This document shows positions 36,201-49,700 of a stretch of DNA of 64,000 bases, piece by piece. Location of the stretch: contig JAILWY010000003.1 of the NCBI GenBank assembly GCA_022113835.1, positions 10,501,501 through 10,565,500 on the forward strand, in the 5' to 3' direction. Within the stretch, counting starts at the first letter, position 1. Every line of letters starts with the position of its first letter. This DNA is from Atopsyche davidsoni (Eukaryota; Arthropoda; Insecta; Trichoptera; Hydrobiosidae). The notes below the pieces were generated by a model that searched no databases, was not told the DNA's origin, and saw only the letters and a program-made list of their open reading frames with translations. The position numbers and the translations under genes are program-made.

Positions 36201-39200
36201 TCTCTTCGCATTAATTTTAATAAATAATTTTATCTAGAATTCAGATTTTAAAAGTCCAAGAACTCTTTAGACATTTTCAGCATTTTATAGTTAAATTAAC
36301 TTTAAACCTATTATTTTTTCTTCCTATTAAAAGTTAACATAATAAAGAAAAAAAATTGATGGTAAATGACACTTTTAACAAGCATTAAAAAGATAAATAA
36401 TACAAATAATTAACCCCATTGACATAGCCTGTTATTTATCTGTTTTTCTTTTAATTGATAAAATAAATTGATTTGCATTACAATTTTATTTTCCGGTGGA
36501 CTCATTCTACCTGTAATCGATACCATTTTAGGAAATAAGTAAATAAAAAAATAGTCCCAGATTTTAATGTACCTTACATTGAATTGTTTTTAAAGACATG
36601 CATCAAATACAAGTTTGTATAGACTTCATTCCACTGTTAGTAATTATGACTATCGAGGTTTTGCTAGATTAAAATAAAATAAACAACAAAACAGAATTGA
36701 ATTAATGATATGAAAAAAAAAATTAATTCTCTCAAATGATTTATCAGATTAGAGCTGAGTATTTTTTTGGATTGCCTGTTATTATTTTATTATTATCTAT
36801 TTTTGAATGAAAAATTTAGTTGCATAATTCTCTTTTATCTTAGATTGAGATTCAACTACTAATGATTCTTGAAATTGATAAATAAAGTAAATACTATTAA
36901 ATATTATCACTAATTAGGGAAAAATACGTTATAATGTATTTTTTTATGAATTCATCAATTAGAGATTTAAAATATTAGATTTTAGTTAAACAACAGAGCT
37001 TCCTGCAAACTGGCACTCATATTTGTCTGAAATATAATGCATACAAATGGTATACCTGTATTTTTCAGTAAATATGTAAATTTTTCTGATGTACTTTGAA
37101 TGTGTTAGTTTAAAAAGCACCTTAATATACATACTTCAAATAGTCAATAGATCTTCTTGGATTGCCAATACTACAAAAAGTTTACATGCAGGTTATGGAA
37201 AAGTTCACCTTATTTAATTTGGTTCAATACATTATTAAAAGTGTACACCGAGAGACATATTGTGATATCCTTTGGATACATTGCAATGGAGATATTACAT
37301 TTACAGTTTACCATGGCGTATTATGGTAAAACATTTTATAACCCTCCGCTCAAAAAAGTCACAGAAGTGTTATCTTTCATTAAAAATTCTGGTCTATTGT
37401 ATATAACATATTATGGTTAATAATCAAAAATAAATTTTATACTTCAGGTATTACCCACCAATATATTGTTAATTGTTGTTAGTTTATAACAACCAATGTA
37501 TACAGTTTAAAAATACTGGATATACAGTACAAGAGCTTTATTTTCTTTCTTTTATAAACTTTTTTTTTTAATGATGTAGAGAATGTACTAAAATGTGAGA
37601 TAATATATTTAACAAAACACAACAAGTAATACATTAAAATATATATTGACAAACAACTTGCAGGCATTTTACTATCGTAATTTTAGTAGGCCCAATACCA
37701 TCTGGGTCTGTGGCCTATCCTAAATGGTAAGACCATTTAGAATAGGTTACAGAACTATTAATGAGAAGAAAATTAGGATCACATGATATTAAATTTAGTA
37801 TCACTAGTTAAGCTAGTATCACTGAGGGGCAAGTAACACGGATTGAACGCAAAAAAAAATTAGGTTCTCAGAACGAAGGGGCATGCTAATCAGGTTATTT
37901 AGTGATTCTCAGGATCCTGGAGATCCTAGAGTAATTTGCTAAAGGTGCAGTACTTTTGAAGATGATCGGTTAGTGCTTCTCAACTGAAGTCATAATATTG
38001 ACAGCTCATCACAGAGTGGATCCAAAATAATAGGCAGATTCACAAAATGAGCTCACTTTCTGGTGATACAGAAGCAATTACAATAGGGAGAATGTAGATC
38101 AACTTTGCAAATTTAACATGAAAAGGATTTTATAGAAGTGATTGAACCTTGTACCTTTTTGATAGAAGAGAAGAAATTATAAGCAAGAAACTCTCAGTGT
38201 CATAAGATACTGAGGAGTATCTTCATGATTTGTATTTTGATTGGATTTAGAAGGCATTCAATTCAACTTTTAACAACCAACCAACTTTTTTTTTTCGGAG
38301 AGTATCTAAAAATCGAATACAAAAATCCCGGCATTGCCTAAAGGGTAACCCGGATACAAATCAGTCTGTACACTCTGGTATCAGTAATTAAGATGAAATA
38401 TTAGTTTCATAAGGGTTCTTAAACAGCAAGAAGAATTCTAGCACAGACAAAAAGTAATGAGTCAGCAAATAGAGCTGATGTGGAAAAAGTACTAACCTGC
38501 TGCAGGTGCCTAGCCTGGGCGGCCGTGAGTCCTGTTGAGGCGTGACCCCCACCGCGAGCCCCGCTCTGCCCATAGCGAGCCACAGCCGCCTGGGCCGCTT
38601 GTGCCTTAAACAAAATCATGCATCATGTTACACGCAAGTGTTTACCCGTTTATTATAAAAAAAACCACCAAGCAATGTGCTTACATACACGGAAGCTTTA
38701 AAAATGATTTGCTTATTAATTAGATTATTTCACATGGCTAATTACGGTAAAAAAAAAAAAAAAAAACCTCATTCCAGGTGCATCCAGAAATAATAAGATA
38801 GTAATAATGCAACAGGTAACTAATACAAACATTTAGTGCTTATATTTCTAGTCATCTTATAGTACATCATACAGTTGATATTGAACAACGGTGAATAAAT
38901 ATTACCTGCGCTAATCTGAAGACCTGCTGTGTTTGGGCCGGAGTCAGCTGCGGGGGGAAGCCATTCCAGCCATTAGCCAACGCCTGAAAGATCATTCAAA
39001 ATCAATGTAAATAAATGACAATTAAAATAAAATAAACTCAATCTAGAATTTTTTTATTGAAAAAAAAAAAAACAATTATTTAATGTATTGCATTCGCAAA
39101 CAGAGGTTATGTCAACATCAATGTTAATATCAATAGTCAATTTTTAAAAAATATTTTTAAGGAATCATCAGATAATAAAGATTTCATTTTTTCCAAACCC

Positions 39201-42200
39201 GTTTATTTGATATTCTATTTGAAGTAGAGTTTTTAATTGTATAATCAATCAATAATATTTCTCAGAGAAACCTGTCTGGCTCCTAATAAAAATTGTATCA
39301 GACCTCACATAAGTCAACAGATGGCTTTATCTGACTCAAGACTATGACCAGTTCTCCTTTGCGTTTATTAGTTTATAAATCAGATCAATAATAGATATCA
39401 CTTAAATCACAATATTGAATCCATGATGTTGAAGATAAATTAACAAAATATACAAAAATAGGTAACATAGAGGAACAATGAAATATAAAAAGTATGTCAT
39501 GATTGAGATGAGTTCATACTTAGTTTCTACATTCATATTTTTAATTTTATTATTTTGTCCATCTATTTCAATAATATGAATTTATGCACCTGATGCTTGA
39601 AATTTTCACTGAACCCTAACCTAGAGTAACAATATTTATGCTTAGTCGTTAATTTGCAAGTAACAGATATCAAAGCCTTCACAAACTTTCAACTGCAATG
39701 TCTAATGACCACATCTCATAAAAATATATACAGAATCCCATTTTATTGCCGGAATAAAAACACTATCATGCTATTAGAACAAATGTGCAATCACGCAGAA
39801 AAATGAAAATATGAATAAGAAAGATGAAGGTAGCACACCTGCACGGCAGCATGGGAAGCAGCAGCCTGCATGTTAGCTCGCTGTGCAGCAGCCAGCTGCT
39901 GGTGCGGTGGATGAGCGCGTCGCCCGCGTCCAGTACCACCTCCGCCAGCTCCTGCCAGGGCGCCGGGGGGAGGTGGAGGCGCCCGCGTCCACTGTCCACC
40001 AGTACTAGATGACATGCCTGAAACATGATAGGAATTCTCAATAACTTAACTGTCCACAAAAGCGCAAATATTTCTGGATTCATTGCTAAAAGATTGCTTT
40101 CATAACAGATACCGAAAACAAACTACATAACTATCGGTCATCTGAGAACCTTAATCTTATTCTAACTGCATATTTATATTATGATGGTCAGTTTATCTTC
40201 CATCTTATAAAAATTAAATCAAAGACATTATACAATAAATAAATTATAGTACAATACACTATTCTTGAAAAAAATCGGTTATCATGTGTTTTACCCTGGT
40301 ACGTATCGTATTTTCTCCAGTGAATCCACAACCTAAGAATTGAAACATGATAATTGTGGCTGTCCATCTTTTTCTCAATTACCGCATCAATACTTATAAC
40401 CCTATAAAATATAATATACATCCAATTGGTAGATTTTATTCTAACTGTAAATGATATTCTGATGCATACAGTTATGCCTCTACATAATAAAATATGACAA
40501 ACAGTACATACGCTGTGTTAGTTTGTTGAATAAAAACAGTTATTTGAAAATACTTTACTCAATAAAAAGTAAACTCACTTGAAACATTTTTTTAGTACCT
40601 CTAACCAATGGCCTTGTTGTTTCATTAAATGTTTATTTTAATTAAAAAATTACTTTGCTTCATTTTCAATGTGAATACCATCAAATTTTATTGTATTTTT
40701 AAAAACACATTGTTAATTGTCATTGGAATTATTACTTTGTTTGTATTGAAAGTTTACATTAAACTTAGTTACAATCAATAAATTTGTTGTAAATGTGCTA
40801 AATTATTTCACAATACCATGTAACATCAAATCAAGGATCTAGGTACGGCAGAAACAAAATTATCCCAGCTCTAAGCTGATCGTACAATTTCATTTGCTAT
40901 GCATAGAATGTACAAAATATACCTTTCAATAAAACTATAATGTACCTAACAAAAATTAACTAAGAAACTGAAATAGGTTTAATGTAAAGTATTCCATTTT
41001 TTGTGAAATAGTTATCATTTTTCAATATACATGATCCCAAACTCTATGTGTAATGTGCTTAATTTCTATAATTTACTGTATTCAAATAATCAAATTATAA
41101 TTTAATATTTCATTTACACAAAATAACAATCAATCCAAATAATCAAGATTGAAGGCCCAATCCGTTCAGTGGGAAAGTTATCTGAGAAAGAAATCCTCAC
41201 AGGCAGTTGAGTAAGAACAAGCATGGATTTCTTGAATTACTGAAGCCAGACTATTGATGTTGAAGTTCTCAGATACAGATGAATGTTGCCCTGAAAGCAT
41301 CGGTGATATTGAGATTGAGGAGAGAAAATTTTACAATTTTTTTGAAACTCCAATTGATTCCCTGGAATTTGAAAAATCGTTGCACATTCACAACAAACCG
41401 GTTTAATTATTAATACTCAATATTTTAGCAATAGATATGAATAAACAAATACCTAAGAATTGATTATTATTATTATTTAACGGATTGACAGAGCCCTTAT
41501 AACAAATAAAAATTATAAAAATCTCCAAGCAATTTAACCAGTCCTGTTTGTTGTTTTCCAACCAAATCCACATGTATTATTACACCTCGTGTTATTGCAA
41601 AAATTAAAACTATGTTCACAATTATTTATATGTTTAATTTTATCAATGAGTGAACGGCTCTACAATTGAATCATTATTTATTTTACTAATCCACGAATTA
41701 ACGAATTAACCAAGAAAGCTGGGAATTATATCAACAAGATTCATTTTCACCCTACTTATTAAACACCAATCTCTTATTAAACAAGAAGTATACTGCGCTT
41801 GGTAAATGATTTTTATACTTCAATGTATCAATTTAATACTAAACAGAAACCTATATCTCATAATTCAAAAGCACATTTAATAATATTTATTGAGTTTTGA
41901 TTGTGAGCATTAAAATAAACTATAAGGTTTCTTCAAACACCCCAAAACTATTGCAAGCCCCTAAACTCGCCTCATAAAACGAGTGGAGTTCAGGAGTACA
42001 GGTTGTTTGAAGAATCGAGAGAAAACATAAATGCATCAACTATTTTAAAAAATTGGTTCATTTTAACCACATTTACTTACTGAATTGTTGTCATCATAAT
42101 TAAAATAATAATAAATTTATTTTAATACAGAATAGTTCCCCAAATCGAAAAATTGGAGAAAATTAGAAAATTCCTTTAATATTTTATGGATTTTGATATG

Positions 42201-45120
42201 TGGATAGAAATAGCAGGTTTGTGATAATATAATTGATTAATAAATAAGATAGGAATTCGCATTTTGAGACAGAATAAATGGCAAATTAAAAAAAATACAT
42301 TTTGAAAGTGATAGTAACTGTGTAAATTGTGTTAACCCTTGACCCAAAGTAGTTAAAATCAATATAATCAAAGTTGGCCTTCTAAAAAGTAAATGAAAAA
42401 AGTATTGCACTTAAATATCAAATTCCAAAGCACGAACTGAAGTTCGGTAACTATGTACAGGCTTTAAAGAAAATTATTCTTACTAAAGGTTATTTTTTTT
42501 AAGTGAGAAGCTGAATATAAGCATCTGCCACAGGTTTTTTCCGAAAATTGCAAACAGACATTAATCAATTTTTGAATCACTATTTCGTATAAAGTATATT
42601 TTTAGATGGCTTTTCGTGAACTATTTGCTGACAAAGCATCCTATAATTAATTAAATTAAAAATATTTATATTAATCTGATATTCAATCAGAACGTGCGAA
42701 CAATAGAAAGAAACATATTATTTTGTATTTTTAACAATATTATGATTATCTTCAGAAAATCCAAATCATAATTTATTATTTTCAGGTAAAATCAAATATT
42801 TCCTAGTGAGAATTTACATGGCGCAACGACAGCAACTCATGGCGAATATAAAGGATTTATAGAAGACGCCTGGAAGTGATAACGTTCAGCAATGAAAAGC
42901 TTATTTCTAAATTAATAATGACAATTCCAAAAATTATCCAACTACAAAAATGTAATATTTATATTATTGAATTGACACATAAATTTACTCTATCTGAGCG
43001 ACAGATTTAAATTATAATACTGCATATTAGTAATAAATATACTAAGCCAAATAGCTAGGAGATTACTAAGTAATCAATATCTTCATCAGACTAAATTATT
43101 TCAATAAAATAATGATAAGAAACTATTAATATGAAGAGAGCTCATCGGTAAGAAGTTCTGTGAACTGAGGGATAAATTTAATGGTATCTCACAATTCATA
43201 TGGAATTATGGCAAATACCGAAAAATACAAATATCCTCTTAGGCATTGATGATATTATAAACGTTATTATTATTGGGTATTATTAAGTAGTGAATTGTGT
43301 AAATCACTGATGATAGCCCCAGTACCGAGACCGAAACATCGGAATTCTCAAAAAAAAAACCCCCCAATACAGCATAACACCCAAGAACATATAATTTGTA
43401 ATAACCGCCACCAAAATCAATATAAAAATTATTATTCTTGATACTTTTAATTTTACATACACGCAGGTACGCATTTTTACGACAAACAAATATCTACATA
43501 GGAGGGATATTTATATCAACTTTCATTGATAATAATATCATTATTATCATAACCAATGATTATAATGAATTACATATTTTTGTAATAGAAATCCTGGAAT
43601 ATCATGCTCTGTATCGGATCGTGTAACATCTCAAATTAAAGTTCAATTAATAAGATTGCGTTGTGAAAGATTTAAAACTACGACATTTAATGAAAAATAA
43701 ATTAGTCGTAAATATTTTAGCTCTCTACCCACAGCAAACTATAGTTCCTATAGTCAGATAATGATATCAGCACCTGCAATAAAATCCACTTGCGCAATTA
43801 ATGTGGCGAGTGACCAAATTAATCATTAGCATGCTCACCCTACAGAATTAAATCTTTATTTTACAATATAGAAATATTTAATATAATAATTTCATATACA
43901 ACTGTCAGATTTGTGGTGATTATCAGTGCTTGGTTATTTTGGCAGAACTATAAATATGCTATATTCATTGAAAAATCATACCCGAGGGATTGCTTGATTC
44001 AATAAATAAATTTAAAAGTCTTTTGTGGATATTGCATATTTCTTCTGCTCTTTTTTATATATTTTACTGAGAATAAATCATTATCAAAATCCATAGCATG
44101 CAATTTGTAAATATTTACAAGTTTAAGAGTCTATAGCATGAAACAATAAATTGTGCATAACAGGTGAGGGTTACCTTTAGTGGTGAGCAGCTGCGAATCC
44201 ATAACCTTGTTGGGCCAGTACTCTTCGAACTCTGTGCCGGGCGGGAAGTAACTCTTAATGTCGGTAAGGCTAATGACGGAACAGGTCTCACTAGCGAACA
44301 GTTCATTACGGATACCCTGCACCTTGCAACAGAACTTAAGGTACGACAGGTCCCAACCCTCTAGCTGGTCCGCTTTGAGTTTCAGGTTATCTGTCTCACC
44401 TTCAAAGTAAAACAACGGCACATATTTTTGGCCATCCCTCACAGTATAAGGCACCACAGACTCCTTGTTGATGCGAATAAAACCACACTTATCCGCATTG
44501 ATACTCTTCTCCTGGGCCAGTTTGTTGTAGCAAACGTCCAGAAAGTTGTAGAACTCGTAGGCATCAGTCAACCGCACCACTAGGTCTTTGAGGGTGAACA
44601 TATCGCGACCGAACTGGCTATCACAGTGTTTGACGTTGATTTCGTTGAGCAGTCGACTTTCCACCTCGGTGATGTAGTAGCTGCGGATGCAGGTGCAGGA
44701 GTAAATGTCCTGGTGCAAGTAATTGAGGTACTTGTTGAGCAGCTTTATTTCCACCATGCGCACCGCACAGTACTTCTCGCCCTGGCGGAAGATGTAGGGG
44801 ATGTGGCAGTCTCCGAGCTTGTCCCAACCGAAGTGGCCCTTCCAGCTGGCCTCGTCGGGCGCGGGCGTCTTCTTGTCGTCCGCGTCCTTGCGGTCGGCGG
44901 GCGGGGCGGGAACACCCTTCCGCGTGAGGAAGTTCAGGATGCCCATCTGCCCGCCGGGGCCGGCGGGCTGCGCGGCCGCCATGGGCCCGGCGGGCCGCGC
45001 GACCGCCACCGCCGCCAGCGCTTTAGCCTTGTTTGCTTCCACCATTTTTGCTGCCAGTTCTCTGATCTCGGCTTCATCGGGGCGCTCTTCCTTGACTTTG
45101 ACGGGAAGAGAGTCCGACAT
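33281..45120 (-). CDS. Nine-exon gene for a 697-residue polyglutamine protein of unknown function
   Basis: Exons in transcript order: 45120-44175, 40017-39839, 38983-38906, 38604-38497, 35909-35850, 35775-35690, 35085-34812, 33809-33631, 33464-33281. All eight introns are GT..AG and the frame stays open across every junction. Residues 1-60 are acidic/basic and then Ala/Pro/Gly-rich. Residues 95-305 form one dense block that looks globular, with many Cys, Tyr and Phe, including YSCTCIRSYYITEVESRLLN and GFIRINKESVVPYTV. Residues 316-486 are low-complexity (Pro, Gly, Ala, Gln). A 39-Gln tract (508-546) is encoded by mixed CAG/CAA. Residues 578-687 form a second structured block (KPYVYSELLMTLPDLVSYFF), and the tail DDPPPPKRTRPS resembles a basic nuclear signal. 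There is no signal peptide or transmembrane segment. A nuclear, probably transcription-linked role is inference. I do not recognise the family. Extra exons in the 4.2-kb first intron cannot be excluded. Confidence 0.88.
34355..34513. repeat. Perfect 73-bp inverted repeat with 13-nt loop
   Basis: 34355-34427 and 34441-34513 are exact reverse complements over all 73 bases. The loop 34428-34440 keeps the GTGATTTGTGTGG of the SINE. As it lies within a transcribed intron, a long RNA hairpin is expected on either strand. Confidence 0.95.
34357..34570 (-). mobile_element. tRNA-derived SINE, copy 2, rearranged into a hairpin
   Basis: Second copy of the family at 1790-1975, inside an intron of the 697-residue gene (between exons 8 and 7 on the plus map). 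It is bounded by two identical 17-bp sequences, TGATATAAAATATTTAT, at 34340-34356 and 34571-34587, as expected from target-primed insertion. The tRNA-like middle seen in copy 1 is gone. In its place is an exact inverted copy of the element's own end, giving arms at 34355-34427 and 34441-34513 with a 13-nt loop. Confidence 0.8.
34905..35021 (-). repeat. Trinucleotide tract encoding 39 glutamines
   Basis: 117 bp of CTG/TTG on the plus strand, read as CAG/CAA on the coding strand in exon 7 of the 697-residue gene. It is uninterrupted at protein level and is preceded by Gln-Gln-His. Mixing of CAG and CAA should make it more stable than a pure CAG run. Read on the other strand it gives an artificial poly-leucine frame. 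Confidence 0.9.
37714..37746. repeat. Compact hairpin, 15-bp stem with one mismatch
   Basis: CCTATCCTAAATGGT and ACCATTTAGAATAGG are separated by only three bases, inside an intron of the polyglutamine gene. Confidence 0.7.
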
Positions 45121-45800
45121 CTCTCGGGAGGGATCCCGCGGGACGGGCGCCTACGCTTGTACCGCCGCGGAGCACGCGGTCGAGCACATCGCCACCGCCT
45201 GGACGACGCGATTCCGGACTCGACGCTCACGACCGGGTCATCGGGGTCGGCGGCGCCGGAATTCGGAGCACTTTTGAAAGCCGAGCGGGCGACGAACTGA
45301 CATAGTTTCGGAGCCGGGGGTGAGTTCTCATTCCGGACTGCGACCGCTTCTCCTCGTTATTTACATGTCAACCGATGACAGCTAACCGGCGGACGGCGAT
45401 AGGCAACGACGTCGAGGATGAACGTCACGACGGATGCGCGAATCGCACCAGCGGAGTTTAAAACGCTGTGCGTTGAGTTTTCTGTCCTCGTTCGACTCAG
45501 AAGCGGCCTACAAAGCGAAGGCGGAGGTCAACACTGGCGCCATTTTTGTTTCACGCCACTACAAAACCACGAACACACCACCAACACCAAAATACCGCAC
45601 GAGTGGCGCACTCCGGCCACTATTTACAGCCAGAGACGCTAGCTATCAACAACGACACGTAATTGCTGCACATTGAGCGCTCGGTAGCCGTCGCCGTCGC
45701 GCCGCGCGATACTTTCCGGCGAATACCGAAATATTAGGCAGAAACGCGAGCCACTCGGGGAAATGCCCGTCTGTTACATAGCCCCGCGCAGGGTACTCGT
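45121..45800 (-). promoter_or_regulatory. GC-rich upstream region of the polyglutamine gene
   Basis: About 600 bp directly upstream of the ATG at 45120 is rich in G, C and CpG, in contrast to the AT-rich surroundings. It probably holds the 5' UTR and a TATA-less promoter. Frames on the plus strand here (about 75-80 codons) have no recognisable family and look like by-products of base composition. The start site of transcription is not visible. Confidence 0.4.
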
Positions 45801-46352
45801 TAATGCAGCCCTATTTTTCATCGTCGGTGAGTCACTGTTAATCAAAATGGCCGCCGTTGGTGCTCTCGACCAATCGGAGGCTGCCATTTGGCAGTTGAAA
45901 AAAAAAAACTACCTACACATGACGTAACCGTACCCTGCGCGAGGCTATTTCCCAAGGACTTTCATTTTGGGGCTTGATCTTACTAAATTTAGAGCGCGTA
46001 TATCTCGATTACCGCACGGCCGAACGCCTCAGAACATTTTTTTTTTAATACTCAGATAACCATAGCATGGGTTTCGGGCCGGATCCGCGGGGTCTATCGC
46101 CGGAGATCGGCTCAGTGCGGCGGAAAACTAGAATTTTTAAAGCTACCATACCATCTTTCGTTGAATGGATCCGTCGGTTGGATAGATTTTGTTGTAAGAG
46201 CCTCGCATGTACTGCACCGCTGGGCGGTCGGCCGAGCAGTGGTGAACGAATTTGAGCCTTATTTCTCGTGGCGATAAGGCGGTAGGTATAAAATTCCACA
46301 ACCGAATTTCGCCTTTAGTGATCATTTCAAGGCCAATACCCTGCGCGCGCAT
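45777..46352. repeat. Triplet of an 11-bp inverted motif around a GC-rich block
   Basis: CGCGCAGGGTA occurs at 45785-45795 (plus), 45931-45941 (minus) and 46337-46347 (minus). The outer pairs look like terminal inverted repeats of one short (~165 bp) or one longer (~570 bp) element. The short inner segment carries a CCAAT-like GACCAATCGGAGG and TGACGTAA. It lies 660 bp or more upstream of the polyglutamine gene. Confidence 0.45.
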
Positions 46353-46360
46353 AGTTATTA
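46037..46360 (-). mobile_element. GC-rich module ending in poly-A on the minus strand, possible retroposon
   Basis: About 300 bp of GC-rich sequence in AT-rich DNA. On the minus strand it ends CATGCTATGGTTATCTGAG and then a short T/A stretch and a run of A (46037-46049), as a short retroposon would. No tRNA boxes or known family are recognised. Frames of 69-84 codons on the minus strand have no recognisable domain. Confidence 0.3.
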
Positions 46361-46555
46361 TTACAGTGTAGAGGGAGATAGCTGCTAATATAAATAGATT
46401 TTGTAAAATACATAGATACGTATCTACCTACCTAAAGCTTTTTTTTTAATAGAAAAAATAAAAATCATTTTCACAATCGAGAAACACTGCTCCGAGTGTG
46501 AAACAGGGGCTATGATAATTTTAAAATAAATTATGTGAATCATTTTTTTTTCCAA

Positions 46556-46557
<2 letters not shown>

Positions 46558-46611
<54 letters not shown>
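46558..46611 (+). repeat. Long TA microsatellite
   Basis: About 26 uninterrupted TA units, the longest in the window; a cruciform-prone and assembly-sensitive site. Confidence 0.9.
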
Positions 46612-46615
<4 letters not shown>

Positions 46616-46689
46616 TATATTCATGAGTATAAACTGCATGGTTCATTATTCTTCTTCGGCCGCCTCTCCTCATAGGAGGAGATCGGTGA

Positions 46690-46760
46690 CTATCTGAACA
46701 TATATTTATGCTGAGCCAGTGTTCATGGTTTTCTTACGGAGAATACTGTGCGGGTCCAGT
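46690..46760 (+). repeat. Short dispersed repeat, copy 2 of 2
   Basis: GAACATATATTTATGCTGAG and CATGGTTTTCTTACGGAGA match the copy at 26836-26912. The GGACCC and GGGTCC ends that follow in the two copies are also similar. Confidence 0.6.
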
Positions 46761-49700
46761 TTACGCACAGTTTATAACAGTAAATAATATAATTTATTGA
46801 ATTAAACAAATGTTAAGTACACCTACTTATTTTGACATCTGGCGCGTTCTTACGATAATATTGCATATTTATTTTTTTTTTACTTATAATTTATTTATTT
46901 TTTATATCATTACATATTTTTATATACACTGTGCTAAATTATATTGCTTGTAATTTCACTAATATATATATAAAAAATAGGGTTAATTATTATAAATACA
47001 TGGTTATACGCCACTGAATCCAGAGGCGGGGGCGCAGAGTGGCGCCAAACCTAGGATTTACAGAAAATAATTATTTCAATGAACAATGCAGCCAATTAAA
47101 CATTTAAAAAAATTAATATAGTAAATTTATTTACTGCTTAAAATATTAATTGTAATACTGTCAGTGCATTGTGACGTATCTGCTTATAGTAAAAAATGTT
47201 AATTATTTAGGCCAAGGTTTTACTGAGAATCTCGTCCGTCCATGACACGATCCAGCCAAACGTCTCTCGTTTTGATGACAAAATTGATTTTATATAACTT
47301 AATTCGTGTAAATTTTATTATTTGTATGTTAACTTCAAATTCGCAACTCTCGCACTATAAATATATAATTATTGTACATAACAAATATGTTTCGCAAATC
47401 AACTGCGTAATTATAATCTTAATGGCATGTACGTAGGTGTCTAATTTAATTGCTATAAATTAAATAATATTAATTTAATTGCATTATAGTTTAACCTAAT
47501 ATTGAAAATAAACATTTATACGTTTTTATTTTTTAAGTTTTATAACAAAAAAAAAATAACACACTTATAAGTTTTAGTTATTAGAGTTGCCCCAAAATTG
47601 GTAAGCATGCTAATTAAATGCCTTGATTAAAACTGAACATAATGCTTTATTTACATTTAAGTTATCGATTTAATTATAACCAATAAATAATACATAAATT
47701 ATTAATATAAGTTGTTGTGTGAGTTAAGAAATTTGTGATAAATATTTCACGTAGCAATTTTTTTAAAATCGACCTGATGACGAAAAAAGAATTATTTTAA
47801 TGCAACTATAAAAATGGCCCACGAATATCACGTTCATATTTTGGTATCGATAAACTTGCAACTTGGCCCAGGATTACAAAAAGGCCATTTCTTCTGAACA
47901 TAGCACTTGACTAATTGCTTTTTACTGACCTGCTGACACCGATAGTTAAAATCCACCACACCTAAAATTATTTTAATAATTTTATTTGTTTAATAAATAC
48001 TTCATTTATACAACCGCGACTGTTGTTAAAAAAATATATATTGGGTGGCACATCTTCTCTCTATGATATCTCTTACAGTCGCACAGTAAAATCTATCGGA
48101 AAATAAAACGATTTTTTTTTTCTTGCAATTAGTATTTTATGCAAAAATATTATGTGTTGTAATTTTAATTATAAAACTATTTATTTCGTTGTATTAGATT
48201 TTTCAATCAACTTAAATACGCAAGCATCGTCATAAGCAATATATTTTTAAATCTCATTATTAATAGACTCAGTGTTACTACCATAAAAACCTTTGCAAAA
48301 CATTAATTTTCATGACGACGGCTTCTTACCGCATAATACTAGTTTTATTTCTAAATTTTATTAACAAATGCCAAAGTAGACAGGCACATCTAAAAACTTT
48401 TGAATTTTTTTTTTTTAAATTATAAATAATGCCTGATGATTACTGATACTTTCGAAAGTAATAGAGTAAAAAGTAGTGTGTAACGAACCACGCATAAATA
48501 TATAATATTGACTATTTTATAAAAATAAAATTTTACGTTTTTGTATGAAAGTATTATTTTATAAATGTAACCGCTGAAAACAGACGCTATTTAGTAAGAG
48601 CACTGAAAAAAATTCAGGTACCCTTAATTTATTGTTATTTTTAGTGCATACTTGTACTGAAATAATAATAAATATTTTTCTGACTCAACTAACTTGGATC
48701 CTATAAGAAATAAGGAAAAGTTTCCCCAGACTGAAATATCTGATTTCTTTTCAGCAGAACAAAATTGCGAACAAAAACTCGGAAGGGGAGAGATGACCAA
48801 TACCGGAGTGCACTCACTTAAATAAAGCAATATTTTATTAAAATAAAAGGTATTTAATATTTTTTCGTTGTATCTACATCTGATAATAAGTAACAACTAA
48901 CAATATATTTGTAACGTGCACTTATTTCAGATATATCCATACTTAATTGACAAATAAAAAATCTTCAAAACTTATATGCGATTAGGAAAAAAGTGCGTAT
49001 TTATTCCAACAAATATAAAAAATACTCTTAAATAAATGTGCGTATAAGATATATTTAACCGTTACAATAGAAAAATATATATATATACATGATTTTGGAC
49101 CGAAATTATTCGGATCCATTACAATTCCTTTTAACCAGTTAAGAAGTAAACACGATTTCTTACTTGTAATAGAAAAAATATAAATTTATATATATATAAT
49201 ATTGCACACGATTATGTAATTGTCCCATTTCCCCTTTGTATGACACGCGAGCTGTCACGCGCTATTCACGCGCAATTTTTTTTTTATTTCACTAGTTTTC
49301 TTACTTTTAGCACAATTTAAAGTAGAGACTGGAATGTATTAATAAAACAAAAAGTCTAAAACAATTAAAGCAGCCTATTTTCTAAAGCTTTTTATTTATT
49401 TTCTCGTATAATGGTATATACATTTTTTTTTTTTTTTTTCGAAAAAAGTTACTAAATAAGTATATACTAATAAACTATGCCAAAAAGAGAAAAAAAAATA
49501 ATTTTGTTGATAGTATTGTATATTGGATTTTTAATATATGTCGATTTCTATAGAAATGTAACATACTCTTATCCAGTGGCGTGCAATCATTTATTAATTA
49601 ATATATATGTATTTATTTATTTTTTTATACGAATTAGATTTTAACCAAAAAAAAGGTATTACTACGTTATTTCAGTAGTTTTATTTTTCTAGATATCTAG

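Noticed and set aside
44626..45300. 224- and 158-codon plus-strand frames over exon 1 of the polyglutamine gene
   Set aside because: Antisense shadows of a GC-rich coding exon whose frame is confirmed by eight in-phase splice junctions.
46424..46639. 71-codon minus-strand frame with an Ile-Tyr run
   Set aside because: Produced by the long TA microsatellite.
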